Shown: positions 15,332-24,180 of the stretch, in pieces | Layout: each line of letters begins with the position of its first letter | Position numbering within the stretch: position 1 is the first letter of the stretch | Source of the DNA: an uncultured Bacteroidales bacterium | Lineage (GTDB): Bacteria; Bacteroidota; Bacteroidia; Bacteroidales; Bacteroidaceae | Assembly: GCA_945787885.1 (NCBI GenBank) | Contig: CALZJF010000002.1 | Coordinates: forward strand, 1 to 33,263 | DNA: 33,263 nt | Direction of reading: 5' to 3' | Program-made: the position numbers and the translations under genes | Notes under the pieces: model-generated | Seen by the model: only the letters and a program-made list of their open reading frames with translations | The model's database searches: none | Told to the model about the DNA's origin: nothing

Positions 15332-16708
15332 TTATTGGACGTCCACATTCTCCTTCGGCTTCATCTGCAGGACAAACCATTTGTTCGGGTTCGTCTTGGA
15401 AGTCAGACGGATGTAGGAGAGGTCGAACGCCGTCTTGTGCTTGCTGATGGTGAAAGTGTCGTTGAATACCTTTTCGATGACAGGCTGCACACGCGTAAAG
15501 TGATTCTTGCTCATATTATTCTTCTCCTGAGCCGGCTCAGCATACTGGAACGTCACGCTCTCCTCCTCAGCACTATAGTTGAAGTAATAGGTGAGCGTCG
15601 TGCCCGACTGCGACTTCGGATTATAGTTTACGGTGAGACGCAGCCTGCCGTCAGTCGTGAGAATAATATTATAGTCCGTAGGACCATATTGAGGATTGGC
15701 ATCATGATAGGTGTTATACACCTGCTCCATAGCCGCAGCCACATCGTCCGACATCCCTGCGCCACGCTTCAGGAAGAAGGTGTTGTTGCCGATGGCCTCC
15801 TTGAAGAATGCCACGGGCTCATAGCCGCAGATGTAAAAAGCAGGATTGTCCACGCTCTCGAAGAGGTCCTTCTCCGCGTCGTAGCGATAGTCCTGCACGG
15901 TGACGTCGCCGAAAGTCTTGGCATCGCGGAAGCGGAGATAGTAGTCATCGCCACGCTTGGTGACGAGGAAGGGATTGAAGCTGGACTGCGTCACGGCATC
16001 GCCACCCACGGGATAGATGGCAGGAATGCCGTCGCCCGCATCTTCGAAGATGCAGACGCTGTCGCCAAAGTGGATATAGTCGTTCGAAGCGGCGTTCGCA
16101 GGGAACATGGTTGCCTGGAATGTCTTGACGTCCGTGAGGTACGCCTCATAGTCCACTCCCTCCTCGATGGGAGTGAGGAGATTGTAGGTGCCGCGCTTCT
16201 TGCCCTTGAGCATCATGTAAGAAGCATCTTCGGGGGCATCGACGATGATGAACTCATAGTCGCCGCCGATACCCGTACCCGTCTCGTCGTTGCCGAATCC
16301 CGATGTGATTCCCACGTCTTCGGGGTCGGTGAAGGTGTGCAAGACATCGTTGAACGTATTGAACGTCAACACCGGACCATTGTCGGTGATGACCTCCCAT
16401 GCCGAGACATCGCTCTTATAGACACCGCCGCTGAGGATATTGTTCATCGAACACTTCACGGAATGGTCTTCGTTGAAATCCATCAGCACGAGGTAGCCGT
16501 TCCCGAAGGGCGATTCGTTCTTCGTCGTGGGATATAACTGCACAGCCCATCCGTTGGGCTGCGCGGTGAGGCGCGCAGAGTAGAGGTCGCTGGCAGCGTT
16601 GAGACGCTCCGCAGCACTCTGGTCGAAGAGCATGTCTTCCTCGTTGGAGCAGGCGGTGAAAGCCATTCCTGCACCAATCATAGCCAAAAGGATGATATTT
16701 TTCTTCAT
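15332..16708 (-). CDS. DUF4302-like lipoprotein of the SusC/SusD operon
   Basis: The 458-aa protein has a lipoprotein signal with lipobox AFTAC (Cys20) followed by SNEED. Features typical of DUF4302 proteins are the AAERLNAASDLYSARL start, NGWAVQLYPT, a YLVLMDFNEDHSV strand and MLKGKKRGTYNLLTP near residues 165-185. DUF4302 lipoproteins are found in Bacteroidetes next to SusC/SusD pairs and HExxH lipoproteins; their function is unknown, but a surface-exposed binding role fits. It starts 22 nt after the metallohydrolase stop. No catalytic motif is visible. Confidence 0.8.
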   Translation of the reverse strand: MKKNIILLAMIGAGMAFTACSNEEDMLFDQSAAERLNAASDLYSARLTAQPNGWAVQLYPTTKNESPFGNGYLVLMDFNEDHSVKCSMNNILSGGVYKSDVSAWEVITDNGPVLTFNTFNDVLHTFTDPEDVGITSGFGNDETGTGIGGDYEFIIVDAPEDASYMMLKGKKRGTYNLLTPIEEGVDYEAYLTDVKTFQATMFPANAASNDYIHFGDSVCIFEDAGDGIPAIYPVGGDAVTQSSFNPFLVTKRGDDYYLRFRDAKTFGDVTVQDYRYDAEKDLFESVDNPAFYICGYEPVAFFKEAIGNNTFFLKRGAGMSDDVAAAMEQVYNTYHDANPQYGPTDYNIILTTDGRLRLTVNYNPKSQSGTTLTYYFNYSAEEESVTFQYAEPAQEKNNMSKNHFTRVQPVIEKVFNDTFTISKHKTAFDLSYIRLTSKTNPNKWFVLQMKPKENVDVQ

Positions 16709-16730
16709 GTTTGCTGTATTACGGGGACCG

Positions 16731-17951
16731 TTATTGAGGATTAGCCTGCAGCTCCTTGAAGCGATAGACTTCCTGGCGGAGCTTGTCCATCAGCGTCTGT
16801 CCGTCTTCGACGGTCATCAGGCGGTTCTGGAGATTTCCGAATTTATCCAGCACGAAGTTGCCCTCGCTGTCGGTGACATACGTGCGGCGCTGCACCTCGC
16901 GACGGAGGTCGTCGAGGGAGATGCCGAAACTCGTGCGGAGATAGTCGCGCACCATCTGCACCTTCTGGAGGATGACGGCACGCCCGTCAACGCCCGTCTC
17001 ATGCAGCCACTGCACCTTGCCGTCGGCATCGAGGACGACATTGCCGTTCTCATCGCGTACGCACTTGCGGCGGTAAATCTTGTGTTCGCCGTTGTCGCTC
17101 TCCTTGAAATAGCCGATGGTGTCCTTGTTGCAGCCCGGCTTGATGAGTTTGTTGTAGGCAGCGAGGTCATCGCAGTCAATCTCCTCCCACTCGTAGGTGG
17201 CAGTCTGGAGGAGTTGCACCCACTTCAGGGTATCGACGGTGATATAGTTCGCCATGGTCTCCGCCCAGTCTTCATCCTTCGCGCTGGAAGCGTAGGAACT
17301 GGTGAATCCGAGTCCGGCCTTCAGCGAGTCGGGGGAATCGCTCCATCCCGAAGCATCATAGGCATTGTTGGAGATGACGTTGAACGCCGTGGGGTGGAGA
17401 TAGGTCTGGTCGAGGATGTGGGAGAACTCATGATGCATCGTCTTGAAGAAGTAATGGTTCATGTTGTCCACATCCTCGGGGTTGAGGTTGTTGACGTTGT
17501 AGAGGTTGATCTTGATACCGCTGCTGGCATCACCGAGCGTCTCCGTACCCTGCGAGGGGTTGTAGTTCTTCGAGCCGCAGACATGGATGACGCGTGGGCT
17601 GTAGAGTTTGAGGAACTCCTCGCCGACGATTTCTTTGTAGATGTCATACCAGAGATACTTCGTCAGCACAGCGAGGTCAACGCTCTTGTCGTAGTCAGGC
17701 GGCGTAAGGTTCTTGTTCATATCCGACCCCTTGTCTTCAAACCGGTAGATGAACTTGAGGTTATAGGGCTCGAGGAATTCCTTCTTGCAGAATGTGTCGA
17801 GGGGGAAGGTGTATGAAGTACGGTCCAGGATATCAATGGCCGCATTGGTATCGAAGATGGAGGCGGTGAAATCATCGTCGGAGCACGATGTGACGCCCGC
17901 TCCTACAGCTACTGCGGCGGCAGCCAGCCAAAGTCTGATTTTCGTTTTCAT
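16731..17951 (-). CDS. Substrate import-associated zinc metallohydrolase lipoprotein
   Basis: The 406-aa lipoprotein has lipobox GVTSC (Cys23). The zinc motif HEFSH is at residues 174-178 inside MHHEFSHILDQ, followed by a long segment with HPTAFNVIS and NAYDASGWSD. This is the signature of the HExxH lipoproteins that accompany SusC/SusD genes (TIGR04549-type). The family is believed to cut a polymer at the cell surface before import; peptide hydrolysis is likely but not shown. It starts two nt after the SusD stop, so it is translationally coupled. C-terminally, residues 320-400 are charged and helical. Confidence 0.88.
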   Translation of the reverse strand: MKTKIRLWLAAAAVAVGAGVTSCSDDDFTASIFDTNAAIDILDRTSYTFPLDTFCKKEFLEPYNLKFIYRFEDKGSDMNKNLTPPDYDKSVDLAVLTKYLWYDIYKEIVGEEFLKLYSPRVIHVCGSKNYNPSQGTETLGDASSGIKINLYNVNNLNPEDVDNMNHYFFKTMHHEFSHILDQTYLHPTAFNVISNNAYDASGWSDSPDSLKAGLGFTSSYASSAKDEDWAETMANYITVDTLKWVQLLQTATYEWEEIDCDDLAAYNKLIKPGCNKDTIGYFKESDNGEHKIYRRKCVRDENGNVVLDADGKVQWLHETGVDGRAVILQKVQMVRDYLRTSFGISLDDLRREVQRRTYVTDSEGNFVLDKFGNLQNRLMTVEDGQTLMDKLRQEVYRFKELQANPQ

Positions 17952-17953
17952 CT

Positions 17954-19696
17954 TTATTCGCTTTTAACACGTAATGATTCGTAGTCAATGCTGAACGAAC
18001 GGGTGTCTTTCGCGACGGGAGTGCGCGAAGACTCCATGCCGGCAGAGAGAGCTTCCCAGGGCACCTCGATGGCGCGGCGCGGATCGTTGACCTCGAGGCC
18101 GATGGAATCGCCCTCCAGACCAATGATGTGGCTGACGGGCAGGCCCCAGCGCTTGATGTCGAAATAGCGCATGCCCTCGAAGACATTTTCAAAACGACGG
18201 AAATCGTTCAGACAGTTCATCAGGGCGACGGCATCTGCGGGGACGACGAACTTGCTGCTGAGCTGGCGGGTGAAGTCCCAATTCTCGAAGCAGTTGTAGT
18301 TATCGGCCTTGTTGTAGTAGGCGCTGAAGACATCGTCGGTCATGTACTTGAGAGATTTACCCTCGACGAACTGCTTGTAGTCGCTGGGCGACATGCTGTT
18401 GATGCTGGAGTTCCAGTAGAATTTGAGGTCGCGCTTGGCATCCTCATAGCGTCCGAGCATGATTTCGGCCTCGGCACGCTCCAGGAGGAGGTTCATGCTG
18501 GTGAAGGCGCGGTAGATGATGTGGGGAAAGCCCGTGCCGGCAATCTTGTCGGCATACTCGAACTCCTCGAAGATTTTCGAGCTGATGAAGCCATAATCGC
18601 TGGCGGAGCTGCTGAAGAGCATGCCGGAGACGACGGCTTGCGGGGGGCAGATGTAGCCCGACCAGAGGGGCGATTGATGAACCATCATGGCACCGCGTGC
18701 GCAGGGTCCGGCCACGGAGTAGCGATAGCCCCATGCACGGCGCTGCAGGAGCGAGTTGGTGCAGAGGAGCATGAGGTTGTTGTTGCGGTCAGGGTGCTGC
18801 CACGCCTTGGCGAAATCGTCGGCCGTGGAGCAGTCGCCGAAGACGGAGTAGTCCATCATCATGCGCTGCATCTGCGCGCTGTCCGTGGAGAGCACGGCAT
18901 CGGCATGCTTGATGACCTTCTCATACTGGCGTGCGAAGAGGTAATAGCGTGCGGCGAAGGCGTGGGCGGCATTGACGTTGAAATGATATTTCGGCGCCGT
19001 ATTGTAGTTATAGTCGCTGACGTACTTCAAGCCCTCTTCGAGGTCTTCGCCAATCTTGCGGTAGGTCTCCGCCACATTGGAGCGGTCATAGTCTTTCGAA
19101 ACGACATCCTCCACCGTCGTGACGTAAGGCACGCCGACATCCTGCTTGCTCGTCTCTTCATCCTTGTACGGCTGTGCGAAGAGGTTGACGAGCATGAAGT
19201 GGTTGTAGGCACGGAGCAGATGAGCCTCTGCCCACGCACATCTGAGTTTGTCGGAGAACTTGGCAGGGTCAGCGTTTCCGCCCTCCATCTTTGCGATGGC
19301 CTCGAGGGCATGGTTGACGCTGGCAGTGGAGGCATAGTATTCGCCCCAGATCATGCCCGGCGAATCGTAGTCGCCGTAGGTGGCCGTCGTTGCAGGTTCG
19401 AAGGCATACAGCTCATTGTCGAAGCGGGAGAAATGGCTGTAGTTATAGTGTGAGAGAATCTGCTTATCGTTGGTGCTCGAAGGCAAGTGGGGCGACTGGT
19501 TGTCGAGAAGGTTGTCGCTCGAGATTTCCCCGAGCCAGCAGGGTGCAGCTCCGGGATAGGATGCAATCAGCAGGCTTACCACCTTGTCTTCGCTGTCAAT
19601 CTCCGTACGCTCATCGGGCGTATGGTCCAGGAAGTCGGAGCAAGAGCCGGCAGCAATGGTCATAAGACCCATGAACAGCGTTTTGATATGTTTCAT
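17954..19696 (-). CDS. SusD/RagB-family nutrient-binding lipoprotein
   Basis: The 580-aa protein has lipobox AAGSC (Cys19) and SDFLDHTPDERTEI, the usual SusD beginning. TPR-like helices follow (for example LRCAWAEAHLLRAYNHFMLVNLFAQPY near 150-175), and the C-terminal part contains FRRFENVFEGMRYFDIKRWGLP, the typical RagB/SusD end. It caps the SusC barrel and hands substrate to it. It lies 187 nt behind SusC, a wide gap for this pair. The sequence does not reveal the ligand. In the RagAB system of Porphyromonas the pair imports oligopeptides, and the metallohydrolase next door hints at the same here. Confidence 0.95.
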   Translation of the reverse strand: MKHIKTLFMGLMTIAAGSCSDFLDHTPDERTEIDSEDKVVSLLIASYPGAAPCWLGEISSDNLLDNQSPHLPSSTNDKQILSHYNYSHFSRFDNELYAFEPATTATYGDYDSPGMIWGEYYASTASVNHALEAIAKMEGGNADPAKFSDKLRCAWAEAHLLRAYNHFMLVNLFAQPYKDEETSKQDVGVPYVTTVEDVVSKDYDRSNVAETYRKIGEDLEEGLKYVSDYNYNTAPKYHFNVNAAHAFAARYYLFARQYEKVIKHADAVLSTDSAQMQRMMMDYSVFGDCSTADDFAKAWQHPDRNNNLMLLCTNSLLQRRAWGYRYSVAGPCARGAMMVHQSPLWSGYICPPQAVVSGMLFSSSASDYGFISSKIFEEFEYADKIAGTGFPHIIYRAFTSMNLLLERAEAEIMLGRYEDAKRDLKFYWNSSINSMSPSDYKQFVEGKSLKYMTDDVFSAYYNKADNYNCFENWDFTRQLSSKFVVPADAVALMNCLNDFRRFENVFEGMRYFDIKRWGLPVSHIIGLEGDSIGLEVNDPRRAIEVPWEALSAGMESSRTPVAKDTRSFSIDYESLRVKSE

Positions 19697-19883
19697 ATTC
19701 TGATAATTTCTTTTGTGAGGTTATGTGGGAACGTCAGCCGTGCGCTCTTCCGCAGGATGAAGAACTGCAGGGAGCATGATGCGCGCGCCGCTCTCATATA
19801 TTATATATATAAGGGGAGCCTTCAGCGCGAAGCTCCGCGCCCGCTTTCGGGGAAGAGCCGCAGCAGGGCTGGCAGAAGCCTGA
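19697..19883 (-). other. susC-susD intergenic region with GC-rich hairpins
   Basis: On the minus strand there is a stem GCGCG/CGCGC and an overlapping GGAGC/GCTCC stem (about 19815-19850), then an AT palindrome (TATATATATAATATAT, about 19796-19812). This could be a transcript-processing or attenuation site that lowers the level of downstream genes. No gene is seen here. Confidence 0.3.
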
Positions 19884-22800
19884 TCAGATACCCAGACGGA
19901 GCGTGAAGGTGAACTGCTTCGAGAGCGGAGTGGCCACACCACCCGAGTTGACGAACTCAGGGTCTTGTCCGTTCAGCTTCTTGTCAGAATAGAGGAGGCA
20001 GAGGTTGCTGGCATCGATTTTGAGCGATGCAGTGCTCAGGCGGATCTTGCTGAGGAACGTCTTGGGGAGTTCGTATGTCAGCGAGATATTCTTCAGACGG
20101 ATGAAACCGCCGTCTGCCACGCGCGCCGTAGAATAGTTGTAGGCGTTGTAGGCATAGGAGAGGGAGTTGTCGTTGTAATACTGACGACGGCTGGCAATGG
20201 CGGGGATGTCCGTCACATTTTCATCGCCCGGCATCACCCAGCGGTTCTTGAACTCCTTCGACATGGCGCTCATGTCAGAGTAGGCAGCCGAGAAGACGGG
20301 TTCGAGGCGAATCTTGTTGCCGAAGGAATACGTGATGAAGACATTGAGGTGCCAGTTTTTCCAGTTCACGGCGTTGTTGAAACCGCCGGTGAAGGTGGGG
20401 TCGGTGGGGCCCTCATACTTCAGGAAGTCGAGGTTCTCGAACTCCTGGAAGTTGATGTCGCTGGTCGTCACCTCGCCCTTCTCGTTGATTACCTGCGGAA
20501 TACCCTCATCGTTCAGCCCTACGAAGGGGATGGAGAAGAGGGCGCGGTGGGGATAGCCTACGCGGGCGAAACCGCTGCTGGAGACGAGGTCGATGACGCG
20601 GCTCTGGGAGAGGAGGTCAGTGATTTCCGTCGAGCAGTAGGCGATGGTGAAGTCGGTGCTCCAGTTCCAGTCAGTCGTGCGGATGTTGTGGGTAGAGAGC
20701 GTACCCTCGAAGCCCTTCGACTTCATGGAAGCCACATTGGCAAACTTGCGGATTTCGCCGCCGACGCCCTGGGTGTTGAGGTAACCCATGAGGTCGAAGT
20801 TCTCGCGCCAATACACATCGGCCACGAGGTTGATGCGGTTATCGACGAAACCGAGGTCAAAACCGATGTTGAACTCATTCTTCTTCTCGTAGGTCAGTTC
20901 GCTGTTGGCCAGCTGCGAGAGATAGATGGCGGTCTCCTGCTGGTCGCCCTGCGGACGCCAGATGTTGGCGGCGCGGAAGATGGCGAGGGCATTCGATGCC
21001 GCACTCTGCTCGCCCACGAGCGAATAGCTCAGACGGAGCGTACCGTGGCTGAATGCGTTGTTGGTGGCGGCCATCCATGCGCGGAACCATTCCTCCTCGT
21101 GGGCGTTCCATGATGCGGAGACGTTCCACGTCGGGAGCCAACGGCTGTTGCTGGAGCGTCCGAGCTGGTTCGAGCCGTCGTAGCGTCCGGTCATATTGAG
21201 CGTATAGCGTCCCTTGTAGGAATATACGGCGTTGGCGAAGAAGGCCATACGGCGGTTCCAGCTCTTGGCGAAGGAGTTGATGGAGGTTCCCTCTTCCTTC
21301 AGCTGCTTGTAGAACTCGGGGGTGATGGTCTGCAGACGGCTGTTGTTGAAGTCCACGCCATACACTCCCTGCTCGCTGGCATCATAGTTGGCACTGTTGG
21401 CCTCCATACCGCCCATGATGTTGAAGATGTGGGTGTTGTTCCAAGCGTTGTTGTACTGGATGGTGCCGCGGAAGTCCACCTGCGAGACGGCGTTGCGGTT
21501 CAGGATATAGATACCGCCCGTCGGCATGACGGAGATGGGGCGGGAGTTGGGTTTGTCGGGGTCCTGGTACAGATAGGGGTTGTTGTACATGATGTTGGGG
21601 TTGTCCACACCTGCACGGTAAGCCTCTGCCTGGTTCGACTCGTTGAGGATATCGTGTTCGCGGTTGCTGCGGTTCGTGCGGTAACTTCCGAGCACATTGA
21701 CCTCCAGACCTCTGATGGGCTTCCAAGCCAATTCGCCCTGGAACTTGATGTCCATCACATCGATGTCGATGAAGTTGTTGTCCAGTTCCTTGAAGATATT
21801 GAATGCAGCGTAGTTGCGTGTATAGGTAGCATTGGGGTCGAGCGTACGCGAAGTGTTGAGGGCGTAGCTGAAGGGGTTGATGTCGAAGTCACGGCTGACG
21901 GCACCGCTGACGACATCGACATTCTTGTTGAGCGTGCCGGGCGCCTTCTGCTTACGATAGCTGGCATTCGTACGCATGGTCAGCGACACCCACTTCGAGA
22001 TGTTGAACGTGGCATTGACGTTGGCCGTATAGCGGTTCACCTCGCTGTCCTTCGTCCAGCCCGGATCGACCATGGCCGAGAGCGAGGCATAGAGGTTCGC
22101 CTTGTCGCCACCCGTAGCGATGCTGACGGAGTGGTTGTGCATGACGTTGTTGTTGAAGAGGAGGTCGAACCAGTCCGTGTTGCGGAACTCGGCCTGCTGC
22201 AGATAAGCGTTCATGGCCGACTCGGTGTAGGGGAGTCCGAACTGTCCGTTCGTCTTGTTGTACTGGTCGATGAGGGTGTACATCTGTCCGTACAGACCCG
22301 ACGAAGAACTGTTGGCGAGCGATGCCAGTTCGAGCCAGCCCTTCTTCTCCATCTCGCGGTAGATACCCATCTGCTCCTGCGAGTTACAGATGTTGTACTC
22401 GTTGTAGCTGGGCTTGCGGCGATAGGTGTATTCGCCGGTATAGTTGATGGAGGAATGTCCGGCACGTCCTTTCTTCGTGGTGATGACAATCACACCGGCC
22501 ATCGCGCGCGCGCCATAGATAGAGGTGGCACTACCGTCCTTGAGCACCTGGAAACTTTCGATGTCGTCAGGGTTCAGACCGGCAATGGCGTTGGAGATGA
22601 GGGTCTCGGCATCGCCCGACGAGAGGTCGTCGGCACTGACGCTGACGGCATCTTCCATGATGACGCCATCGACCACCCAGAGGGGGCTGGAGCTGCCATA
22701 GATCGACGTTGCACCACGCACACGAATCTTCGGCGCAGTACCGAATGTGGAGGAGACATTCTGCAGACTCACACCTGCCACACGACCTTCGAGGGCGCGG

Positions 22801-23210
22801 CTGATGTCAGGCACACCGTCGAGCTTCACCTTCTCGGCATCCACCTTCGAGGTGGCACCCGTGAAGAGACGGCGGTCCGTCTTCTGCATACCCGTGACGA
22901 CAACTTCACCGAAGGAGTTGTCGGACATCGACATCACAATCTTTACATTGGCAGACACATTGACCGTTGCCTTGTCCATACCAATATACGTGACACTGAG
23001 TCGCTTGGCCTTGGCAGGAACATTCTTGATGACGAAACGACCCTTCTCGTCCGTCGTCGCACCGATACCCGTGCCTTCCACGATGACGTTGGCACCGATA
23101 ACGGGCTCGCCGTCTGTATCGACGACAACACCTGTGACCTGCTTCTGTGCGAAGGCCGTCCCGGCAGAGAGTGCCATTCCGGCCAGCAGAAGCGTCATTT
23201 TTTTTGACAT
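19884..23210 (-). CDS. SusC/RagA-family TonB-dependent outer-membrane transporter
   Basis: The 1,108-aa protein has a signal peptide (to about residue 21), a carboxypeptidase-regulatory-like domain (about 23-95, VTGVVVDTDGEPVIGANVIVEG), the TonB-box-like GEVVVTGMQ at 101-109, a plug (DGVPDISRALEGRVAGVSLQ, then VLKDGSATSIYGARAMAGVIVITTKKG) and a long beta-barrel ending in QFTFTLRLGI. It imports a substrate bound by SusD using TonB energy. It is the first gene of a five-gene operon behind a near-ideal promoter 390 nt upstream. The N-terminal extension lacks an STN domain, so a direct Fec-type sigma signal is unlikely. Confidence 0.96.
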   Translation of the reverse strand: MSKKMTLLLAGMALSAGTAFAQKQVTGVVVDTDGEPVIGANVIVEGTGIGATTDEKGRFVIKNVPAKAKRLSVTYIGMDKATVNVSANVKIVMSMSDNSFGEVVVTGMQKTDRRLFTGATSKVDAEKVKLDGVPDISRALEGRVAGVSLQNVSSTFGTAPKIRVRGATSIYGSSSPLWVVDGVIMEDAVSVSADDLSSGDAETLISNAIAGLNPDDIESFQVLKDGSATSIYGARAMAGVIVITTKKGRAGHSSINYTGEYTYRRKPSYNEYNICNSQEQMGIYREMEKKGWLELASLANSSSSGLYGQMYTLIDQYNKTNGQFGLPYTESAMNAYLQQAEFRNTDWFDLLFNNNVMHNHSVSIATGGDKANLYASLSAMVDPGWTKDSEVNRYTANVNATFNISKWVSLTMRTNASYRKQKAPGTLNKNVDVVSGAVSRDFDINPFSYALNTSRTLDPNATYTRNYAAFNIFKELDNNFIDIDVMDIKFQGELAWKPIRGLEVNVLGSYRTNRSNREHDILNESNQAEAYRAGVDNPNIMYNNPYLYQDPDKPNSRPISVMPTGGIYILNRNAVSQVDFRGTIQYNNAWNNTHIFNIMGGMEANSANYDASEQGVYGVDFNNSRLQTITPEFYKQLKEEGTSINSFAKSWNRRMAFFANAVYSYKGRYTLNMTGRYDGSNQLGRSSNSRWLPTWNVSASWNAHEEEWFRAWMAATNNAFSHGTLRLSYSLVGEQSAASNALAIFRAANIWRPQGDQQETAIYLSQLANSELTYEKKNEFNIGFDLGFVDNRINLVADVYWRENFDLMGYLNTQGVGGEIRKFANVASMKSKGFEGTLSTHNIRTTDWNWSTDFTIAYCSTEITDLLSQSRVIDLVSSSGFARVGYPHRALFSIPFVGLNDEGIPQVINEKGEVTTSDINFQEFENLDFLKYEGPTDPTFTGGFNNAVNWKNWHLNVFITYSFGNKIRLEPVFSAAYSDMSAMSKEFKNRWVMPGDENVTDIPAIASRRQYYNDNSLSYAYNAYNYSTARVADGGFIRLKNISLTYELPKTFLSKIRLSTASLKIDASNLCLLYSDKKLNGQDPEFVNSGGVATPLSKQFTFTLRLGI

Positions 23211-23596
23211 AGTATTCCTGTTTTGCTTATTTGTGCTTGATTATGCTGATTCTTTCTTGAACTTCTACCTGCCTGTTTTGAACAGTCTGTATATAAGTCC
23301 GTCGTGGTTTTTGTGTTTAGTCACTGCAGGGACTGGGGGATGAAGCTCCTGCGCCTGAGCGATTCCTGCGCCTGCCCGCAGTGCGCGCAGACGCGGATGC
23401 TGACAGCTGCGAAAAACGGCCTAACGCAAACGCTGCGCCCGGCTCTAAAGCCCCCACGCTTCAGGGATAAAGCGGCGAGACCCTCACCGAGAGCACCCAC
23501 CTCGTGTATGGCAACGCAAACGGCCGAAAGAGCAAAAATGCCGCTTGCACTGCGTCAATGAGCGCTTCCTTCTGTCGAAGACTACGCTATATTGTG
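23211..23596 (-). other. Long 5' leader of the SusC operon
   Basis: About 380 nt lie between the predicted transcript start and the SusC ATG. The minus-strand RNA is GC-rich and contains a hairpin (GCGCA/TGCGT within an outer GCC/GGC, 23417-23443) followed by a T5 run at 23416-23412. I recognise no riboswitch family and no convincing leader peptide. Confidence 0.35.
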
Positions 23597-23627
23597 CAAA
23601 ATTAAGGGTTTAGACAATAAAAGCAAA
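23597..23627 (-). promoter_or_regulatory. SusC operon promoter, consensus Bacteroidetes type
   Basis: On the minus strand TTTG (23627-23624), exactly 19 nt, then TAATTTTG (23604-23597): a full match to the TTTG-N19-TAnnTTTG pattern of the Bacteroidetes primary sigma factor. Confidence 0.8.
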
Positions 23628-23983
23628 CATTTTCCTGACATTTCGCCCTTTTATCTCAAATCCATGACGTTTTTGCTCTATCAAAGTCCCAAAGCGATTG
23701 TTTTCCACAGAGCCTCAGTCGCCAAGGGGGAAGAAACGGAAGTTCGGACATCCCAGGGGCGACGGACTGACAAAAAGATTCTTTCAGGGGGAGGCTGGCT
23801 TTACATTGTCTATCTCACTGCCGCCGTTTCCTGACGTTTTTTCGGATTTCTGCCCTTCGGCGTTGCCATCGTGCATGTCGGAGGCACAGGGGCGTTGTCA
23901 AACGGCTTTTGCAAAACGGAGGAATCCTGGGGAACGCCAAGGCTTCTTTGCCGCATTTGCGGGGGAAATGTAAAGAAAATCAG
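23628..23983. other. Intergenic region without recognisable genes
   Basis: Between the divergent SusC and DUF5009-like promoters the sequence is T-rich to mixed. Short open frames here lack start signals and family features. I see no further element. Confidence 0.5.
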
Positions 23984-23991
23984 TAAATTTG
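23984..23991 (+). promoter_or_regulatory. Putative promoter -7 box of the DUF5009-like gene
   Basis: TAAATTTG matches TAnnTTTG; a TTTG at 23956-23959 is 24 nt upstream, wider than ideal. The leader of about 185 nt contains the IS21-like repeat. Confidence 0.5.
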
Positions 23992-24042
23992 TATCTCCAC
24001 CACATGGGCTGCCCTGAAGCAGCTCTGACGCTCCCCCTCAGG

Positions 24043-24153
24043 AGTGGCCATTTTCAGCCCCAGAAGTGTGCATTTTCGCCCCTGAAAGTGATTGGTTTTA
24101 CCCCTCGGAATGATCACCTGGAGCTGAAAAGGAGCGTCGGAAATCAGAAATGA
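24043..24153. repeat. IS21-like terminal multi-repeat, copy 2
   Basis: Three roughly 20-bp units (AGTGGCCATTTTCAGCCCC, AGTGTGCATTTTCGCCCC, AAGTGATTGGTTTTACCCC) are followed by GAATGATCACCTGG and GGAGCGTCGGAAATCAG. The same order of motifs is at 371-466. It sits in the leader of the downstream gene, without a transposase. Confidence 0.5.
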
Positions 24154-24180
24154 CTATCAGCTAACGTTCTATCTGACACT

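Noticed and set aside
21429-23207. A 592-codon plus-strand frame opposite SusC
   Set aside because: It mirrors the codon bias of SusC; no motif or promoter supports it.
23592-23973. Short plus-strand frames upstream of the DUF5009-like gene
   Set aside because: They start at the SusC promoter, lack ribosome-binding signals and look like noncoding sequence.
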